From Polytrichum commune (taxonomy: Eukaryota; Streptophyta; Polytrichopsida; Polytrichales; Polytrichaceae), in the NCBI GenBank assembly GCA_950295325.1, contig OX485804.1, forward strand, positions 21,700,001-21,764,000: a DNA stretch of 64,000 nt. Reading direction: 5' to 3'. This document shows, piece by piece, positions 1-15,200 of the stretch. The translations under genes were made by a program, and so were the position numbers. The notes beneath the pieces are model-generated. The model saw nothing but the letters and a program-made list of their open reading frames with translations. It was not told the DNA's origin and did not search any database. The number at the start of each line of letters is the position of its first letter. Position 1 is the stretch's first letter.

Positions 1-34
1 ACAATCAGGGAAAAGCTTAGAAACAATACTCTCA

Positions 35-1094
<1,060 letters not shown>

Positions 1095-1720
1095 CTTGAT
1101 GGATCTGTAAGAAAATAAAGCTCCCCGGTCAAGAAACGAAATCCAACTCAACACAGCCGCGACCCAACAGCTTTCCAGAGATTACCATAAAAAAAAGAGC
1201 AAATCAATGTCCTACCCGTTTATGCGGTACAGCATGTACAGACCGACACGTTTCAAAACTCCCGACGCTAAGAACGCATTAGAATAAATAAATGGTAATG
1301 TCCACAAGGGGCAACGGCAACATTAAGGAAACTTGTAGTTTCCTTAAAGCTTATCATATTCCGCAAGTCGGTTTGGCAGACAATGTGAGAAGCTGCAAAC
1401 GCAATGACACCACACGACATCTCACCTTTCTTCGCCGTGAAGACTCGGGCGGCGTAAGTTCCCAGCCTTTTCGGGCTTTCGTTGGATGTCTGCGTCTCTA
1501 CGTTACCTTGCAACGTTCAAGGACCTCGAAGGTCTTCGAACCTCCCGAGATCAGCTACACTCAGAAATACCAACTCTTTCTGCGTCAACTTCACTCAAGA
1601 GATATAACTCACTTTGGAGTTTCAGAAACAATGACCTGTTCCTTCGGCCACAGCAATGCAGAAATTAACTTGCTGTCTGTTCTCTCTCTCTCTCTCTCTC
1701 TCTCTCGACCCCTTTGATTG
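1095..1720 (-). promoter_or_regulatory. Probable 5' leader of the beta-amylase gene with a CT/GA tract
   Basis: On the minus strand this stretch begins with a (GA)13 run (1681-1706 as CT on the plus strand), typical of plant leaders and core promoters. It ends in a pyrimidine-rich acceptor at 1104-1110. A good donor (GCGAAGAAAG followed by GTGAG) lies near 1433. A leader exon could therefore splice to the ATG exon. The reading frame over 1268-1513 has no upstream ATG, so I favour an untranslated leader rather than a transit-peptide exon. This is inference. Confidence 0.45.
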
Positions 1721-3436
1721 TGTCTACACGAACAGAACTCTCTCAAAAGTATTGGACGTGTGACTTGTGACGACTCTGCTTGACTTGTCTATGTGAGGAA
1801 ACACTCGATCGGTGTGCGGAAGAGACGAGGATGATCTATGTATGTGAGGAGCAGCCTGCAAGAGAGGCTTGCATGAAATGCAGAAGAAAGTTGTTGGTTG
1901 GTTGGTCTGTTTTGAGTGTCGTGATGGACACCAGACTGCTCCCTCCTCTCACCAGGTAGGCAGACAAGCTTCCACAACCAAATGGCGCACACTGGAAAAC
2001 TGCAGCCGAATTCGGATCTCAAATACCCAAGGCCTTCACCTAGCTCCCTCTCCCCTCTCTCTAGCTACTCACCTACCTCCTACCTCCCCCCGTCCTCTCC
2101 ATCGTCGGGCCTACCGAAGCCCCGTAGAATCGAAAGCTCGCTCCTCATGCCCCCCTGGTAGACAGACTGGTACTTCCGCCTTCCTTCCAACTTCCTCCAG
2201 TTCCCAACAAATCGCCGGCAGGGCAATGATCACCCAATCCCACGAATTTCTTCCACCCCCCCACAACTCCACGGTAGAATCCAACGTTTCACACATGCAC
2301 CCAACTCAGATCTAATTAATCTCACCAACTTACTTAATCACTCACACATGAGCAGCAGTGATCGCAGTACTGCTGCCCTGCCCTGCCCTGCCAGGCAAAA
2401 TACGGGTCAGTCCACACCTCTTCCGCCACTCTCAAGTGCACCCTCCCTGCAATTTCTCCCTTAAAAACACCATAATCACAAGAGTCTACAAAAAGCAATC
2501 GCAAAAGAAAAAGAAAAAAAGAAAAAGGAGCTACTTTCAGAAATAAAAATACCACCTTTCACTTAGGGCCTAGCTAGTAGCTCTTGACCTCCCCTCCCCT
2601 CCCCTCCCCTCCCCTCCCTGGTGGCTGGATCCCACCAGCAGGCAACACGGTGCTTCAAGAATTCAAGAAGTTTCTCTTTGCCCCTGGTCCGGCTGCTAGC
2701 CAGCCAGCTTTCCTTGCGGGGAACTCCGCGTACTTACTGACTTGCTTACTTACCTACAAATTCTACTCTCTAACAAGTGAACCAAACTGTCAGTCTGCAG
2801 TACTTTTGTCCAATCTGACGTCTGGCTTGAATCTGGGCCCTCCGCTGGGCCCTGTCAAGGTCAGGTCAGGCTTGGTTTGGTTTGGCGGCGAGTCGGGCGT
2901 CCTCGTTCGCTTCGCCGGAGGTGGAGGCTGGCTCCTACCTAGGTATACATACAGTGCCACCACATGACTTCCACCACCCGCAGTGGCCGTTAAGTGAAGG
3001 AGGCTGGCGCGTTCCCATCTGCGCCGCTCGCCCACTGCATTCTAGATAAATAGTGGGTCCGACCTGGTGGCATGGGGTTAAGCGAAAGCCACCATCCATC
3101 CACCCACATTCTGGCGAATGTGGTCGCTAGAATATGGAGGGCCGCTAGATTTTTATGCCTTCACTGACGAATCTTTAATCTACAAGTGTTGGTCGCCGAG
3201 GGATAACTAAGATCCGTTGAAGATTCAAAAGAAACAATGTTGGTCTAGAATGCCACACTTGGTGACCATGAGCAGGAGGAGAAGGTTAATGGGTGGGTTC
3301 ATATTTGAGTAGATGGAAGTAGTTAGTTGACATGTATGGACCCTATTCAGTCATATTCCCTCTACATTTGGGTGAGTGTGTCTTTATTCACACTAGAATC
3401 CAGTGGATGAGCGACCCGTATAGAAACTCACCTTAA
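1707..3436. other. Upstream intergenic stretch, relatively GC-rich
   Basis: I see no gene here. It has short tandem repeats: CTGCC units near 2376-2393 and CCTCC units at 2588-2620. Near 3020-3060 there is a weak resemblance to the ends of the inverted-repeat element at 3437-3552. It probably includes distal promoter sequence of the beta-amylase gene. Confidence 0.5.
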
Positions 3437-3552
3437 GAGTTGGTTTAATTTCCATGCGGGCCACTCGCCCACCAGATTCCTCCTTATGAAATCTACATCG
3501 CCACTAGAATCTGGTGGGCGAGAGCGGCCACGTGGAAACAAACCCTAACTCA
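3437..3552. mobile_element. Short inverted-repeat element, family F copy 1
   Basis: About 115 bp. Both ends read inward as a degenerate GTTAGGGTTTNNTTCC followed by GCCACTCGCCCACCAGATTC, giving arms of roughly 40 bp. A second copy with the same ends and size lies at 49,759-49,880. No coding capacity. This is MITE-like; the superfamily is unknown. Confidence 0.7.
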
Positions 3553-4289
3553 ACTTGTTCCACGTAAACCAAAATACCACACATACTACTCTACTGAGTA
3601 GCCAAAATTGCAGTATGTACCCAAACAGAGTAAGTTATACTAAACTACACCCCACGGCTTCCAGCAGTGATACTAAAATTGTCACTCCAGGAAAATATCA
3701 GGAATTGTTATGAGTACCACCACATGATGGGGAGCTTCAAGGCAGTGGAGCGGCTGTTCTGTTAATTGATGCTCCCACTGGCATATTCTGTTGGGCGACT
3801 ATAAAAAATGGGTGGAAAATGAGGAGGGAAACTGATTAAGTATGTAGTGGGGCGCGGTGGAATCGGGTCCATCGATCGGTTGGCGAGGGACGCAGGAGAA
3901 GAGGGAGTTGCGGCCACATGCAGCTGGCTCGGAGTCAGCGGGCCACGGTCCCACGTCCCCTGCATGCTCAGTGTTTCCAGCACAGGAAGAACAAACTTAA
4001 CTTAACTTATTCACAGATTTCCGGCCTTCAACCGGCCTGCAATTGTTCGCTCTCAAACTCGTGGCATGTCATTTGATTCCCAATGATGCCCATGGCATCC
4101 ACCAAGGTTTCGGAGTCAAGAAAAGACTACTAATGTACATGGGTCTTCAGCGGCTCGGTTTCATGGTCGGACGGACAGACAGACCGACCCTTGTGTTTGG
4201 TTGGTATGCGCTAAGCTGAGGATCAAAGAGCAAACATTATTCAGACACATGTTTAAAAGACATTGGATTGTCTTCGAATGTTAATCATT
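3553..4289. other. Intergenic, nothing recognised
   Basis: No supported gene or repeat. Reading frames are short and lack any motif. Confidence 0.5.
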
Positions 4290-4672
4290 GCATTAAATAT
4301 GATATTTGGTGTCATCGATTCTAATCGTCTTGCTCGGTGCTAATTGTAAACCGCGGTGTAGTGTCACCAACACTAAATGTTAACTCAACGTTGTTTGTCA
4401 TTCCTTATAACAGATTGGGGGATTATAGATAGACAATGTTGCAATTGTTGTCACTTACTAGGTGATTTTCCATCTGAAAGTCAAATCATCCATGACAATA
4501 TTTCATCACAAGTTGTTGACAAGAGAGAGAAGATAGGGCTTTGGTCAATGGATGAACTCATCCATCATCCGTGACAATATTTGTTCACTTATTCATAAGA
4601 AGTGTCGTCCAAAATCTTACCATAAGTGACATCAAATACCATATGACAGTAAATATGATATGTAGTGTACTT
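4290..4672 (-). mobile_element. About 385-bp non-autonomous element, family A copy 1
   Basis: Aligns along its whole length, in reverse orientation, with 30,686-31,083 and 33,958-34,320. Shared blocks in order include AACACTAAATGTTAA, TTTGTCATTCCTT, TTGCAATTGTTGTCACTTAC, ATGGATGAACTCATCCAT and GAAGTGTCGTCCAAAA. The ends carry the CACTAAAT/ATTTAGTG motif. It has no coding potential. Three copies and a defined length support a MITE-like element. Confidence 0.72.
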
Positions 4673-4879
4673 TACACTCGATATAGTGAACACGATTTGG
4701 AAGGACATTTGTATCCAGCTAAGAAATCAACAAACTTGTACTTGCAATAACCACGACCAAATCATGGGAGGTTCGATTTTTACATGTGTTTCATTGTAGA
4801 TTTGTTGATGCAATACAATTTCATTTTGTGTAAATCAAATCGGTACGAGTTGGAGAACATGAAAAACAAACCAAATAAC

Positions 4880-5265
4880 ACCCACATGCTAGTCGCTTTG
4901 TTTTCCGTGTTCCTCAACTTCTACCTATTACTTATATTCAAACAACGGAATTGTGTTGCATCAACAAAATCTGCAATGCAACCATCAACAAAAATCGCAC
5001 TTCGCCTTATATAATCACGATTCTTGGAGACGTGCCATATTGATTAATCCCTTTGTTGAATACACGAGTCCTCTCAATAGTATTCATTATTGAGTGTGGA
5101 AACAATCAATGAATTCTAAAGACACAGTCTAGTCTCTTTGTCAAACATATGTTGTCTTCATGATGTTTATTCCTTGATCCTCACCTTACCACACACCAAT
5201 CAAAGGAATTGGGGTCCAATAAAGGAAAGGAACCGAATAACGCCCACATACATTTCGTGAAGCAC
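4880..5265 (+). repeat. Dispersed repeat, family E copy 1
   Basis: Two blocks, around CTCAACTTCTACC (4,910) and around GTCTAGTCTCTTTG with GATCCTCACCTTACCACAC (5,125-5,195). They recur in the same order at 26,020-26,700 and 29,165-29,470. The first block alone recurs at 49,907-50,060. Non-coding; probably a degraded transposable element. Confidence 0.6.
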
Positions 5266-5269
5266 GTTA

Positions 5270-8200
5270 GGTATAATACCACTTACTACGGAGACTTGCA
5301 AGGCTAGTACCTTCACTACATGCTAACAGCACGTTCAGCGTGTCATTCTTTGGTGTGTTTTCAAACGTCAGAGGAAATTTGTCAGTCAAAATGGAACCCC
5401 GGAGACCATTTTATGTTGCATTATTTTATACAGTGAAAGAAGAAGAAGAAGTACCATTGGAATTGAGGATACTACATCTGGAGTACCTCCCATGCCTGCT
5501 GCAGCTGACCTTCTACAGCGACGTTGGAAGAAAAGATAATATTAGAGTCGCGTGTGGCGGTTAAAACTATGCATAATAATTGGACAGCCTCTTTGGCACG
5601 GGCACGCCTAGATATTTTGCCTAGAATATAGATCACCTACAGTGTATATATATATGCATGGGAAGTGGAACTTACTGAATAATTCTTGTCTTTTGTTGTC
5701 TACCTTTGGAGACTTGGGAGCATTTTGTCTAGCATTGAGTCAAACCATTCTTGTTTTGTGACTGCAATGCACCGGAGCCCGAACTACATTATTTGGGAGA
5801 GGATCGGCTGGATTTCTATAAGTTTTTAGGACCGCTCCAATTTCCAAGACCGAGGCCATCCTTGATCATGGATGTTGGATGAGGGTGGGTGGGTGGGGGG
5901 GACCTAATTTCGATTCGGGGCTGACCCCAGCCTAAAAATAATGGATTTTCAAACTTTGGGTATCTCATTGTTTGACATAACATTATTCATATTCATAACA
6001 ATGTTATATGGGATTGATAGTATTTTGCGGAATATTTTCCATATTCAAACTTAATGATAGGTAATGGATTTGTTGTTTGTAATGTGCACGACGACTACAC
6101 CGACATTTGGTATAATTATTTTCCTTGCAATAATGAGGCTCGCATTCAATGATCGTAGGTTGACGATCACCTCTCTTGAATGGCAATCGAACGTCAATTC
6201 CCCCCATGACCTTCCCATCCTTCTTGTACGGGTTTGGATTTGAGTTGGGGTGGTCTTATTGTAATACATCACGTTTGCCAACTTGAAATGATGACCAACA
6301 AGTGATTAATGTTTATCTCTTTTTGTTTTGGTTGACGTAGACCACTTCAAGTTGGTCGCCATCTGATGGGTTCCTTTGAGTTAATGATGACCAACATGAG
6401 ATGGACACCCTCAACCACAACAAGAAGAGCCAAACACTTTATACTTGTTTGTCTTGCTTTTGAATCGCCAAACCCTGTGTGCAAGTGGTACGTAAGAAAA
6501 GCATCACTCTTGCATGTCTAACATCATTTCATTGATCAAATTTGGTATATTATATTATTCATCAAAGAAAGCTTTCATAGAATTAGGTTAGGCTTTTTTC
6601 TCCAACTGGTAAGCTTCCTCTAGAAGAAATCTTTGCAATCACCTTGTGATGATTAGTTTGCACTTAAATCGTAAAGAAAAAATATGATTTAACTCAAATT
6701 GTTTGCCAGATTAATTACAGTGATACACATATCAAATTTATTATGATACGCTATTATATGATTTACTATTCTAAAAACCATCACAAGTCTAACACTTCTT
6801 TTTCGCAAAAAGTGTGACTTGCAATCAATCACATTTTTATTATGGGCCGTGTCCATTACATGATAGTTACACTATGTGCACAAAAGCCGAGGCTCAAAAA
6901 GTGGTTGATGATGACGGTGTGTTTCACTATGGTGCACCCCGTTCAAAACCCTTAAAGTCAAGGGTAGCTCTAGTCTTAACCTCCCAACATACCATAAAGC
7001 GGCCACATTGGGGCAAAGTGTGGTTTCCCATACCCAAATGTGAGGGGGCCAACCAGGTCCATGAATAACAATAAGTTTGATTCGATGCTTTTGTACTCCC
7101 CTACGATGTTGTGTGAGCATTACCCAAGGTCTCATACGGCCTACATGTGTCGTGAGCATTCTTGAACATGAATAGAAGTCTTGCAACTGATGAACATATG
7201 TCTCCAAGAGAATGACTCGAACACATGGACCGTTGGAAGGGAGATTACAATTGGGTTTGTGGAGTGTCTCAAAACGAGTTCAATGATGTTGATAAGTTAT
7301 TTGATACTTTGTAATGTATCGCATGCACTATGCGATTGAAATACATGGATCCGGAAAGTCCGCAAATCACAGTCTCTAGCAACTTACACGTTTCAAAAGC
7401 AATCAAAATCTTGAAAAAAACTAAGAACAACTTTTTTATTGCAATAAGCCTGTTACAATTCTATGCAAATATGTATGACAAATTTGAAGAAAAATATCAG
7501 TTTCTTTTTTACAGTCGACATGCAATGTTTGTTCACAAATCCCTACCCATCATTGCATGGCCATATGTGTACACATGTAATTCAAGTAAATGATCGGACT
7601 AAGCAGTCGTTTCAATCAAGAATTGTCCTCACATTCTATGTATGATCATATTGTGTGTGTTATAGTCTGCATATATGAAAAGGATTCTCTTGATGTTTTG
7701 ATTTTATTTGCACTAAATGTAGTATAATAATAGTGTCGTGCTTGAAGTCCCTTAGGAACTCATGGTTTGGTAGAAAGTTTTGGCCCATTCATGACATCTT
7801 TACAACGTTTACAAAGTGTTCAAGTGGTGTTGGAATCCCAATTGTGGAGGAATGAAGGGGATGCGTTTGAATTTGACAAGAAATAAGTTATATAAAATCA
7901 CGTTCTATTGCAAACTCTCGAAGGCACCTAAAATGGTGCTTTCAAAGTTTGAAGAAAAGAAAAGAAAAAGGAATGTCAATGTTCATTGTACATTAACATG
8001 AGATGTCCATTCGCCGCCTCTAGTCCATGTCCGCGTGGTTATGGGGGGTAGAGGTGGCTTAGTACCTATATTCATAGATGGACCTTTCAAAAGTTTGATC
8101 AAGAGTTCCTTATTATATTATTATCTATTTTTGCCAAAGTTAAACACCTCTGCTTCAATTCATTAAAATTAGGGGTTCTGACACCACTTATACCCTTTTT

Positions 8201-9640
8201 AATTATTATGAATGTCAAATTGGAATGATTTTGAGAGACTTCAAGCATGACAACTTTTTGTTTAACGTAGATTATAATTATATTTTTGAATTAACCGTGA
8301 AAACAAAAGTTAATTAATAAGGATAAAGGTTAGTAGCAGAAAAAAGGGAGAAGATATTAGGATGAGGTGTCCCTAATTTTGAGTGCTAGAGTGAGGAGGA
8401 ATTTGTCTCAAAATGAACGATTTTGTCAAACTTTAAATATTAAGAATGTGTTCATTCTACTTTTTGGCTTCAAAAATTCACAAAAATTTCAATCTAAGAA
8501 ATTAAATTTACAATCCTCATGATATCTATCTTCTTACATATATCTGCCTTACACTTCTCCAGATTTAGCACATAATCTGTTAAGATGTTGGTTATGGACG
8601 GCTAAACCTTAATAACTCTATGCCCAAGAGTGAAGTGGCTCTATTCAAGCTATGCCTTGATTGGCAATTTCTAATTCTCTCTTCACTTTCTTTGTGTCTC
8701 TTTGTCTCTCTACCAAGACCCTACTCTTTCAGTACTGTGTTGAATAATGGGGCACCCGATGCAAGATTCTCTGACCTTTTCCCCCAAAAAATAATATAAA
8801 TGCCATTGGTTATGTGAAGGAACGTGAGGTTTTCCTTCTTAACCTTGGAGCCCACCACTACAAGGTGAAGAGGTTGCTCAATCACGTCATGCTAAGCATT
8901 GGCATTTTTGTAAGCTTTGTTATTATTTAGACTTGACTATGTACTTAATTAGGCAATCGATGAAGCCCCACAACATTTTTGCAGGATATCTCTTAACAGT
9001 GACTTCTATGAACAATCTATGATCATGGTGAGAAAGTTTTGAGAAAACTTAAGGAAATCAAAATATCCCATGCATGATGTATGAGAAACCCACTAGGATT
9101 TGGCTTAGGAATAGTGATAGCATTTGGAGACATGCTTGACCCTTAGCCGAAAAGTTAGGCTTTACATATATAAACCCGTCATTGACAAGTTTATAAATAA
9201 AGTGATACATTTGTTTATGGTGCTTAGTGTCACCGGCCAAACACCGGCCGAGCACCGGCCTAACAATGTTGAAACCACTTACCCTATGATGGATGAAATC
9301 TATGCCTAGTTTACATAATGGTCAACAAGTTTATCATTAGTGTTGGTACATGACATTTGAAATCAAGTATGCTCAATAATATCTTCATCTTGCATACTAA
9401 AGTGTATTAAAATTATATTCTCGAAAACCAACATGCTTAGAATGATAAATTTCATACTTTCAAAGAAAAAAAAAATCCTTAGGTTAACAAATAGTTTCAT
9501 GTTGACTATTAGCACACATGACATTTCTAGGTCCCCAAGCGATTTAGTGTACCCTTCGCAAATAGTGTACATCACACTATTAAATACCATAAGCAATGTA
9601 GTAGACTTGACTTCATGAGGCGACCAATTAGTACATTGAA
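5270..9640. other. Intergenic, AT-rich, mostly featureless
   Basis: No gene supported. At 5,976-6,055 lies half of the palindromic element seen complete at 24,820-24,966 (shared GATAGTATTTTG(C/T)GGAATATT). A short triplicated caccggcc word sits at 9,228-9,263. The reading frame at 7,330-7,593 matches nothing I know. Confidence 0.45.
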
Positions 9641-12140
9641 CAATCCTATTAGTGAGGGTACAATATTAGCGTGGAAAATATTAACGTGGGCCACACTTAT
9701 TGTACAATCAAGGTGGAATTAATGTGGGTCCAAGACCCTGGGTCTTCCCCTAAGTCTTCATGAAGACTTCCAACAAACAACTTACATACAATAACTTTCC
9801 GGTCAACTTACATCAAAAGCAACACATTAACAAACAATCACCCGCATTAATGCCCTAGAGAAAATTCATTGTGGCCCACGCTAGTTTTATACTAGAAAAC
9901 TAACATGGGCTGCAGAGAAGTATTGCAGCCCATAGTAATAGGACTACTTAGTGTACACACTTCTCGCCAACACCCTTGATGTTATTTACCATGTGTGAAC
10001 GCCCGTGGGGTCCCTACTTTGGCAACAAATTAAAAACGGCGAACAAGATTCTCTCGGTTCTCATAACACTATTCATCTACTATCATCCAATTCATTCTAG
10101 TAATATCAATGAGAGTGTTCCGCCCGAGGTCATCAAGCAGAATGTGCTGGTGAGAAGAGCGAGAAAGAGAGAGTAAGCATGGTAGAGTTTTGGAATAGTA
10201 TCGGACTTATTCTTGGCCCCACCCAACATGCAACGAGCGCTGAATAACGTCGTGTCTTTTTAATCGACAACATTAATTTGACCATTAATCCAGAGTTTTC
10301 CAGCCCGAGTGGTGGTCGATCGGCTTAGTGCACGGAAGTAGCGAGGCATGCGAGCCACGCGAGACGATTCGGTTTATTGGAGCGGAGTATTGTAAGTTAG
10401 TAGGGATGGGAGGCAGTATGGCACATCATCATATGGCTCTCATCGCCCAGTGCCGAGAGAATATGCTGTGAATGTGAGCTTGAACACTGTGCTGCCAATT
10501 GCCACATGCAATGCATGGCATGGTCTCCAGCTAAACAAACCCTCCAAAGTCCATTGGCCACTGTTGGCAATATTCCCGCCGGGGTTCGAAACTGGTGGCA
10601 ATTCTTTGGGGGTGGAAGGAATCCAAGGGAATATGCATCCCCACGACTGTGGATTGCCGTGTAAATGCAGCAGCACAGGAGCAGGGTGACAAGTGGAATC
10701 GTCGTTGGCATTTCCATGGCGTTTTTGTGGTTGGCTTTGCAGTGGCCACAAAACTGAATCTTCAAACTGTGCAGTTCGGGTCGGCCATTGGCCGGGTCGG
10801 TTGGGAGACACCAAGTAGGCGAGGAGAGCTTGTGGCAGCCACAAAAACACTCCTTGAAACTTGAATAGATTGATAACAAATATGATTCAATAGTGGTCGA
10901 TGATGTGAAGTGTTTGCGTACCCACCCAGCGTATGAGGGGAGTCTCCTCCCCCATTGGGCAACTGCTTGAGAACAATCGAACAACATTTGTGGTTAAGCA
11001 TTATTCTTACCCGCAACCTCAAAATTTGTGATCCCCAACCCGGCCCACTGTTCATCGGCTTACATGTTCAACGTGACGTGGTTGACAAAGTGGTGAGGCA
11101 TGTAGACTGCTTACGTAGCACATGGTGAGAGCCTCCCCTCCCGGCTTCCGATTGGGGCTACTTTGTCGTGTGGAGTCCCAAGGGATAGGGCGGAGATAGA
11201 ACCCCGATGGGAATAACAACCTTTTTTTCTTTTTGTGGGTTTGCATTATTCTTACCCACACCCGCAAATTTTGCGAAACGGATTGCCTTGAAATTCAAAA
11301 CAAAGATGACAAAAAAGTTTGCGCGAGCTTGCAGCGTATGTCGACATTCTCTTCACTCATTGGCGCAAGGTTTCATGTGGATATAATTCCGTGAAAATGC
11401 GAATGGAATTTTGGAGTTTTGCCATCATAGTGTGCTCAACCACGACCACAAAAGTTGCAGTTGGAACTACCTTTCAACGATAAAATAACATTTTACAAGG
11501 TGAGGAATGCCAACGCAACATGTTGCGAGAATGTGTTCACCTAGTGGGCTACCAAAGTACTCCATGTGGATTACCGTACGAATCGAGGGAACGGGACTTG
11601 AATTTCTTTGAATTCGGATAGTGCACTTGTTTTGGCCTCAAAAAAGTTTGTGACTCCCATCGCCTTGAAATTTGAAACAAGGATAGCAAAGCATTTGTCT
11701 TTCACACTCCGTAATTGTAAAGAGATTTTTTTTTTCCAACCGTTGGACTACTACGTGGTACGTTCATGTTGATTGCCATACAAGAGATTCATATGTGATC
11801 AAATAGAACATAAATTCGTGGTATTGCATTAGCCGCAACCCCAAAATTGCATAACAACTTGTTGCTCGTTGTTCTAATGTTTTGTAGCCACATAGAAAGC
11901 TCATCACCACACAAATAGGATAAGGTATATCATGCATTTTTTGATCAAACAAAAGATGTCATTTCAACGTTTGCCCACCTAGAAGATTTGTGGCCCTTAT
12001 GTGGTCACTCTTCTTACTTGGGCACCTACATTTAAATGGTATTTGATAAGCTTGGGCGAGTCTAATAGAAATTGGACATCATGATATGTATGTGTTATAG
12101 TGAGATTGGAATGTGTGATCAAGGACCCACAACCACGAGA
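9641..12140. other. Intergenic; one long but unconvincing reading frame at 10,397-10,987 (minus)
   Basis: The frame at 10,397-10,987 would encode 196 aa and includes a hydrophobic Cys-rich stretch (VTLLLCCCIYTAI) that could pass for a signal peptide. It overlaps long open frames on both strands, which suggests local GC-rich composition rather than selection. I found no family motif or clear splice context. Two related segments with CCTTGAAATT(C/T)(A/G)AAACAA occur at 11,286 and 11,660. Confidence 0.2.
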
Positions 12141-12223
12141 GGGGGGGGGGGGGGGAGGGGGGATTCTAATATGTGACCACTTAAACAAAACAACCCCCCC
12201 CCCCCCCAAAAAAAAAAAAAAAA
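12141..12223. repeat. Homopolymer cluster: G15, G6, C14, A16
   Basis: G15 at 12,141-12,155, G6 at 12,157-12,162, C14 at 12,194-12,207, then A16 to 12,223. The G and C runs face each other across about 31 bases and could pair. The exact lengths may be sequencing or assembly artefacts. Confidence 0.85.
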
Positions 12224-15200
12224 CCCTACATTTTGACCTCTCATAAACTTCTACATCTCAACTCCGATTTTGAAACTTGAAAGGGCAATCTATCGCGATG
12301 CACAATTGCTAACCAAAAGAGTCATAATACCCAAGTTTGATCCAACGGTCAAAGTTATCCATGGAGTTGGAAGTGCCCACATACCTTGATGCCCCATACT
12401 TCCTTCTCTCATAGTCACAGCCAACTCTGCCACTTAGTCAAGGATATTATATTTCAACCAAATAATATGTACCAATATGCCTAATGTACGAAGGTGCTCA
12501 TCAAGAAGAACACATGGCAATTTAGTACATTAAAATACAGATATACGATGAGCGAGGACTACATATTTCGCATCGCATCGCATCTGCATCTTTGTGAATG
12601 GGCTTATGACAGACAACCTCCAAGTATAAAAATGTGTTGTTAGGTAGCAGCGAGTACCATCATAGTTGAGCATGCGGCTAACACTGCATGCGGCTCTGAT
12701 TGCTTGTAAATTCAATTATCAAGAGGGACGGCCATGCACTTGAACATTGTGCGGCTCTGGTGCAACTTGGATGAAGGGCCCGATTTCCAGCACGTCTCAC
12801 ACATGTTACTCTGTACTTATATTACTTACCTTACCTGCTCTGAACTTTGAACCCTCGTATGAAGTTACACTGACACTCGACACGTCAGAAGCTCAATCCC
12901 CAGTGAGTTCAGGTCGACTGCCTGCTGCCAAGTTTAACTTGAGCGATGAATCTGTCTGGGCTTAGCAGCTAGGTTAACCTTTTTCTTTATATCTATATAT
13001 AGACATTCTTGATGCTGTCTGTGTAAGTAACTTAAGCTCTTTGCAGGCATTGGTGAGCCACTCCCATGAATGGGGACTGGTGTACATTGGTACGGTGTTG
13101 AATGTGATGAAAGATGGGATCCGATTCTTCTGATGATGAAATTTAAACCCCAGGTTGCGGCTCACTCGATTTCCTCTGCATCTGCAATGACGCACGGCCA
13201 GTTTGTTGCCACAGAAACTTCCGATTCGGCCTTTCAGCCAGATCGGCCTTCAAGTCAAACTACTGTGCCTCTCACTTTGACTGCGGCCCCTTTTCACCTC
13301 CTCAGCGGAGCCGAGCTCCCCGCCCCCCATTTCATCAACAACAACAACGCCAAAATGGCGATGATCGTTGGAGCGATTAGGCCACTCGTGGACGATGTTA
13401 TCAAATGTCATCCCGAATTTGTTGAATTTCGTCCATAGTTTATGATTGTGTTGGGATGTTTATGGTGATTTCGTTCGTGGTGATGGAGGGGGTATTTTGT
13501 TTCTACTTTTGAATCTACAGTGTGGTAATTTTCGCCTTGAGATCCGTTTGTATGGTAAGTGCTACTGTAATCACCAGGGTTTTCAACCTCTGAGGCTTGA
13601 GCACTGGAACATCGTAAAGCGTTGTGTTCCTTCACCCTAGGGTAGAGAATAATATGGCCAAGGTTCGGGAATAAACATGTTGTGATTCTCAAAAAAACGA
13701 CAACCTGAGTATTAGTGGTGCAAGAAGGTCCCCGTGGAACATGGCATCTCTTCGGGTGAGGGAGCATGATCTTAGGAATGTTATGACATCTAAAACCGTT
13801 GAATTACTTAAAATCTTGGTGGGTCTTGTTGGTGATTGAAAGAGGATTCCAACGCATTCAAGCACGATGATTTTAGGACACCGTAAATCAAATAATCTTT
13901 TAAATTTTAAAGTGTCTAAAATGGACCCTTGGCTCTCATGTTCAAACCGTGTTCACTTTGAGACTTAGGCAAAAATCTACACATATGACTTTTGGGGAAG
14001 AGTCACGTTTGGTTTTAGTAACTACCATAGTTAGTATGGTACTTGTTGCCACTCTAGTAGATTAGGCGCAGTTTTCATGTGTCGTTAGGGCAAAATAAAA
14101 TAGACTTCGCTCACATTGGTGAAGCATTGGACGCGATCTCCCACCACTTTGTTGCTTGCGCAAGTTCTTGTTGAGTACAAGGCTCAACAAATGAGATGGT
14201 AGTTTTGATGATTGGAATGTGGTGGTCATCCCAATTAATCCATTGTGAATGTCGCACCAGAGAATTTATTAAACTTTGTACCTAGTAGACTCTACCTAGA
14301 TCTTTGGTAGGCTCCCTGATGGATTAATGATTGGTATCGTAAAGAGTACGTTACATGGGACTTGCCATGGGACATGTCATCAAGGGAGGACAAGTATAAT
14401 GGAAAATAATTCCAATTATTCACCATTTAATTAATTAAATGAAACTAAGCAATGATTATTTAGTTCAAAAAATAATTAGAGTTACTAACTAACCAACTTA
14501 CTAAGTAACCAAGACAATGATGCACTTAATGTTAAACTTAGCCCACGATATATACAAAGAAAATTATTATGATTATTTGAGTATCTGATCAAAATAGTTA
14601 CATACTAAATCGTCCTATCTAAGAACCACCCTCATCAAAATTCAAATCAAGTATGCCATGCAAACTAGAACCACTTCCTAGATCTTCGTCCTCTTTCTCC
14701 TCTTCCTCTTCATCCATAGTAATCACTAGAGGTGTTTGGGTTGAACATGAGAATTTTTTTCGCAATTTTATAACATGTTTTGCACCTCCAAATAAGCTTG
14801 TTCTTCTCTTAATTTGAGATATCCTTGTGATATCATACCATGATAGGAATTTATACATTATTAATATGTTATATTTGATTTCATGTTAATAAATATTAAT
14901 CATGATTCAATATTAGACCAAAATATGCTTGCATCTCTTACATTTGGATGAAAAAGCAGAGACATGGGCACGAGGCACCTATCATAGCCGACATTCATGA
15001 TGGCCTCAATAAAATGTACTAATTTGTTTTTAAAAAATCATGTAAATCTCATTTTATGTTAGTCAATGAAGAAAATAGATATTTGAAATTTAGATGAAAA
15101 TTCACTTACAAAGTGAGCGTAATTGCAGCCACCAAGTCTCAGTAGAGTGAAGTTTTCCAAATAATTTATCTACGTAATGCACATCCCCTATGATATCAAA

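Noticed and set aside
1268..1513. Transit-peptide exon for the beta-amylase
   Set aside because: The frame has no ATG before its first stop, so an untranslated leader is more likely.
9228..9263. Triplicated CACCGGCC word as a regulatory array
   Set aside because: Too short and far from any gene.
10397..10987. 196-codon minus-strand frame as a gene
   Set aside because: Long frames exist on both strands here, with no domain and no codon or splice evidence; kept only as a weak note.
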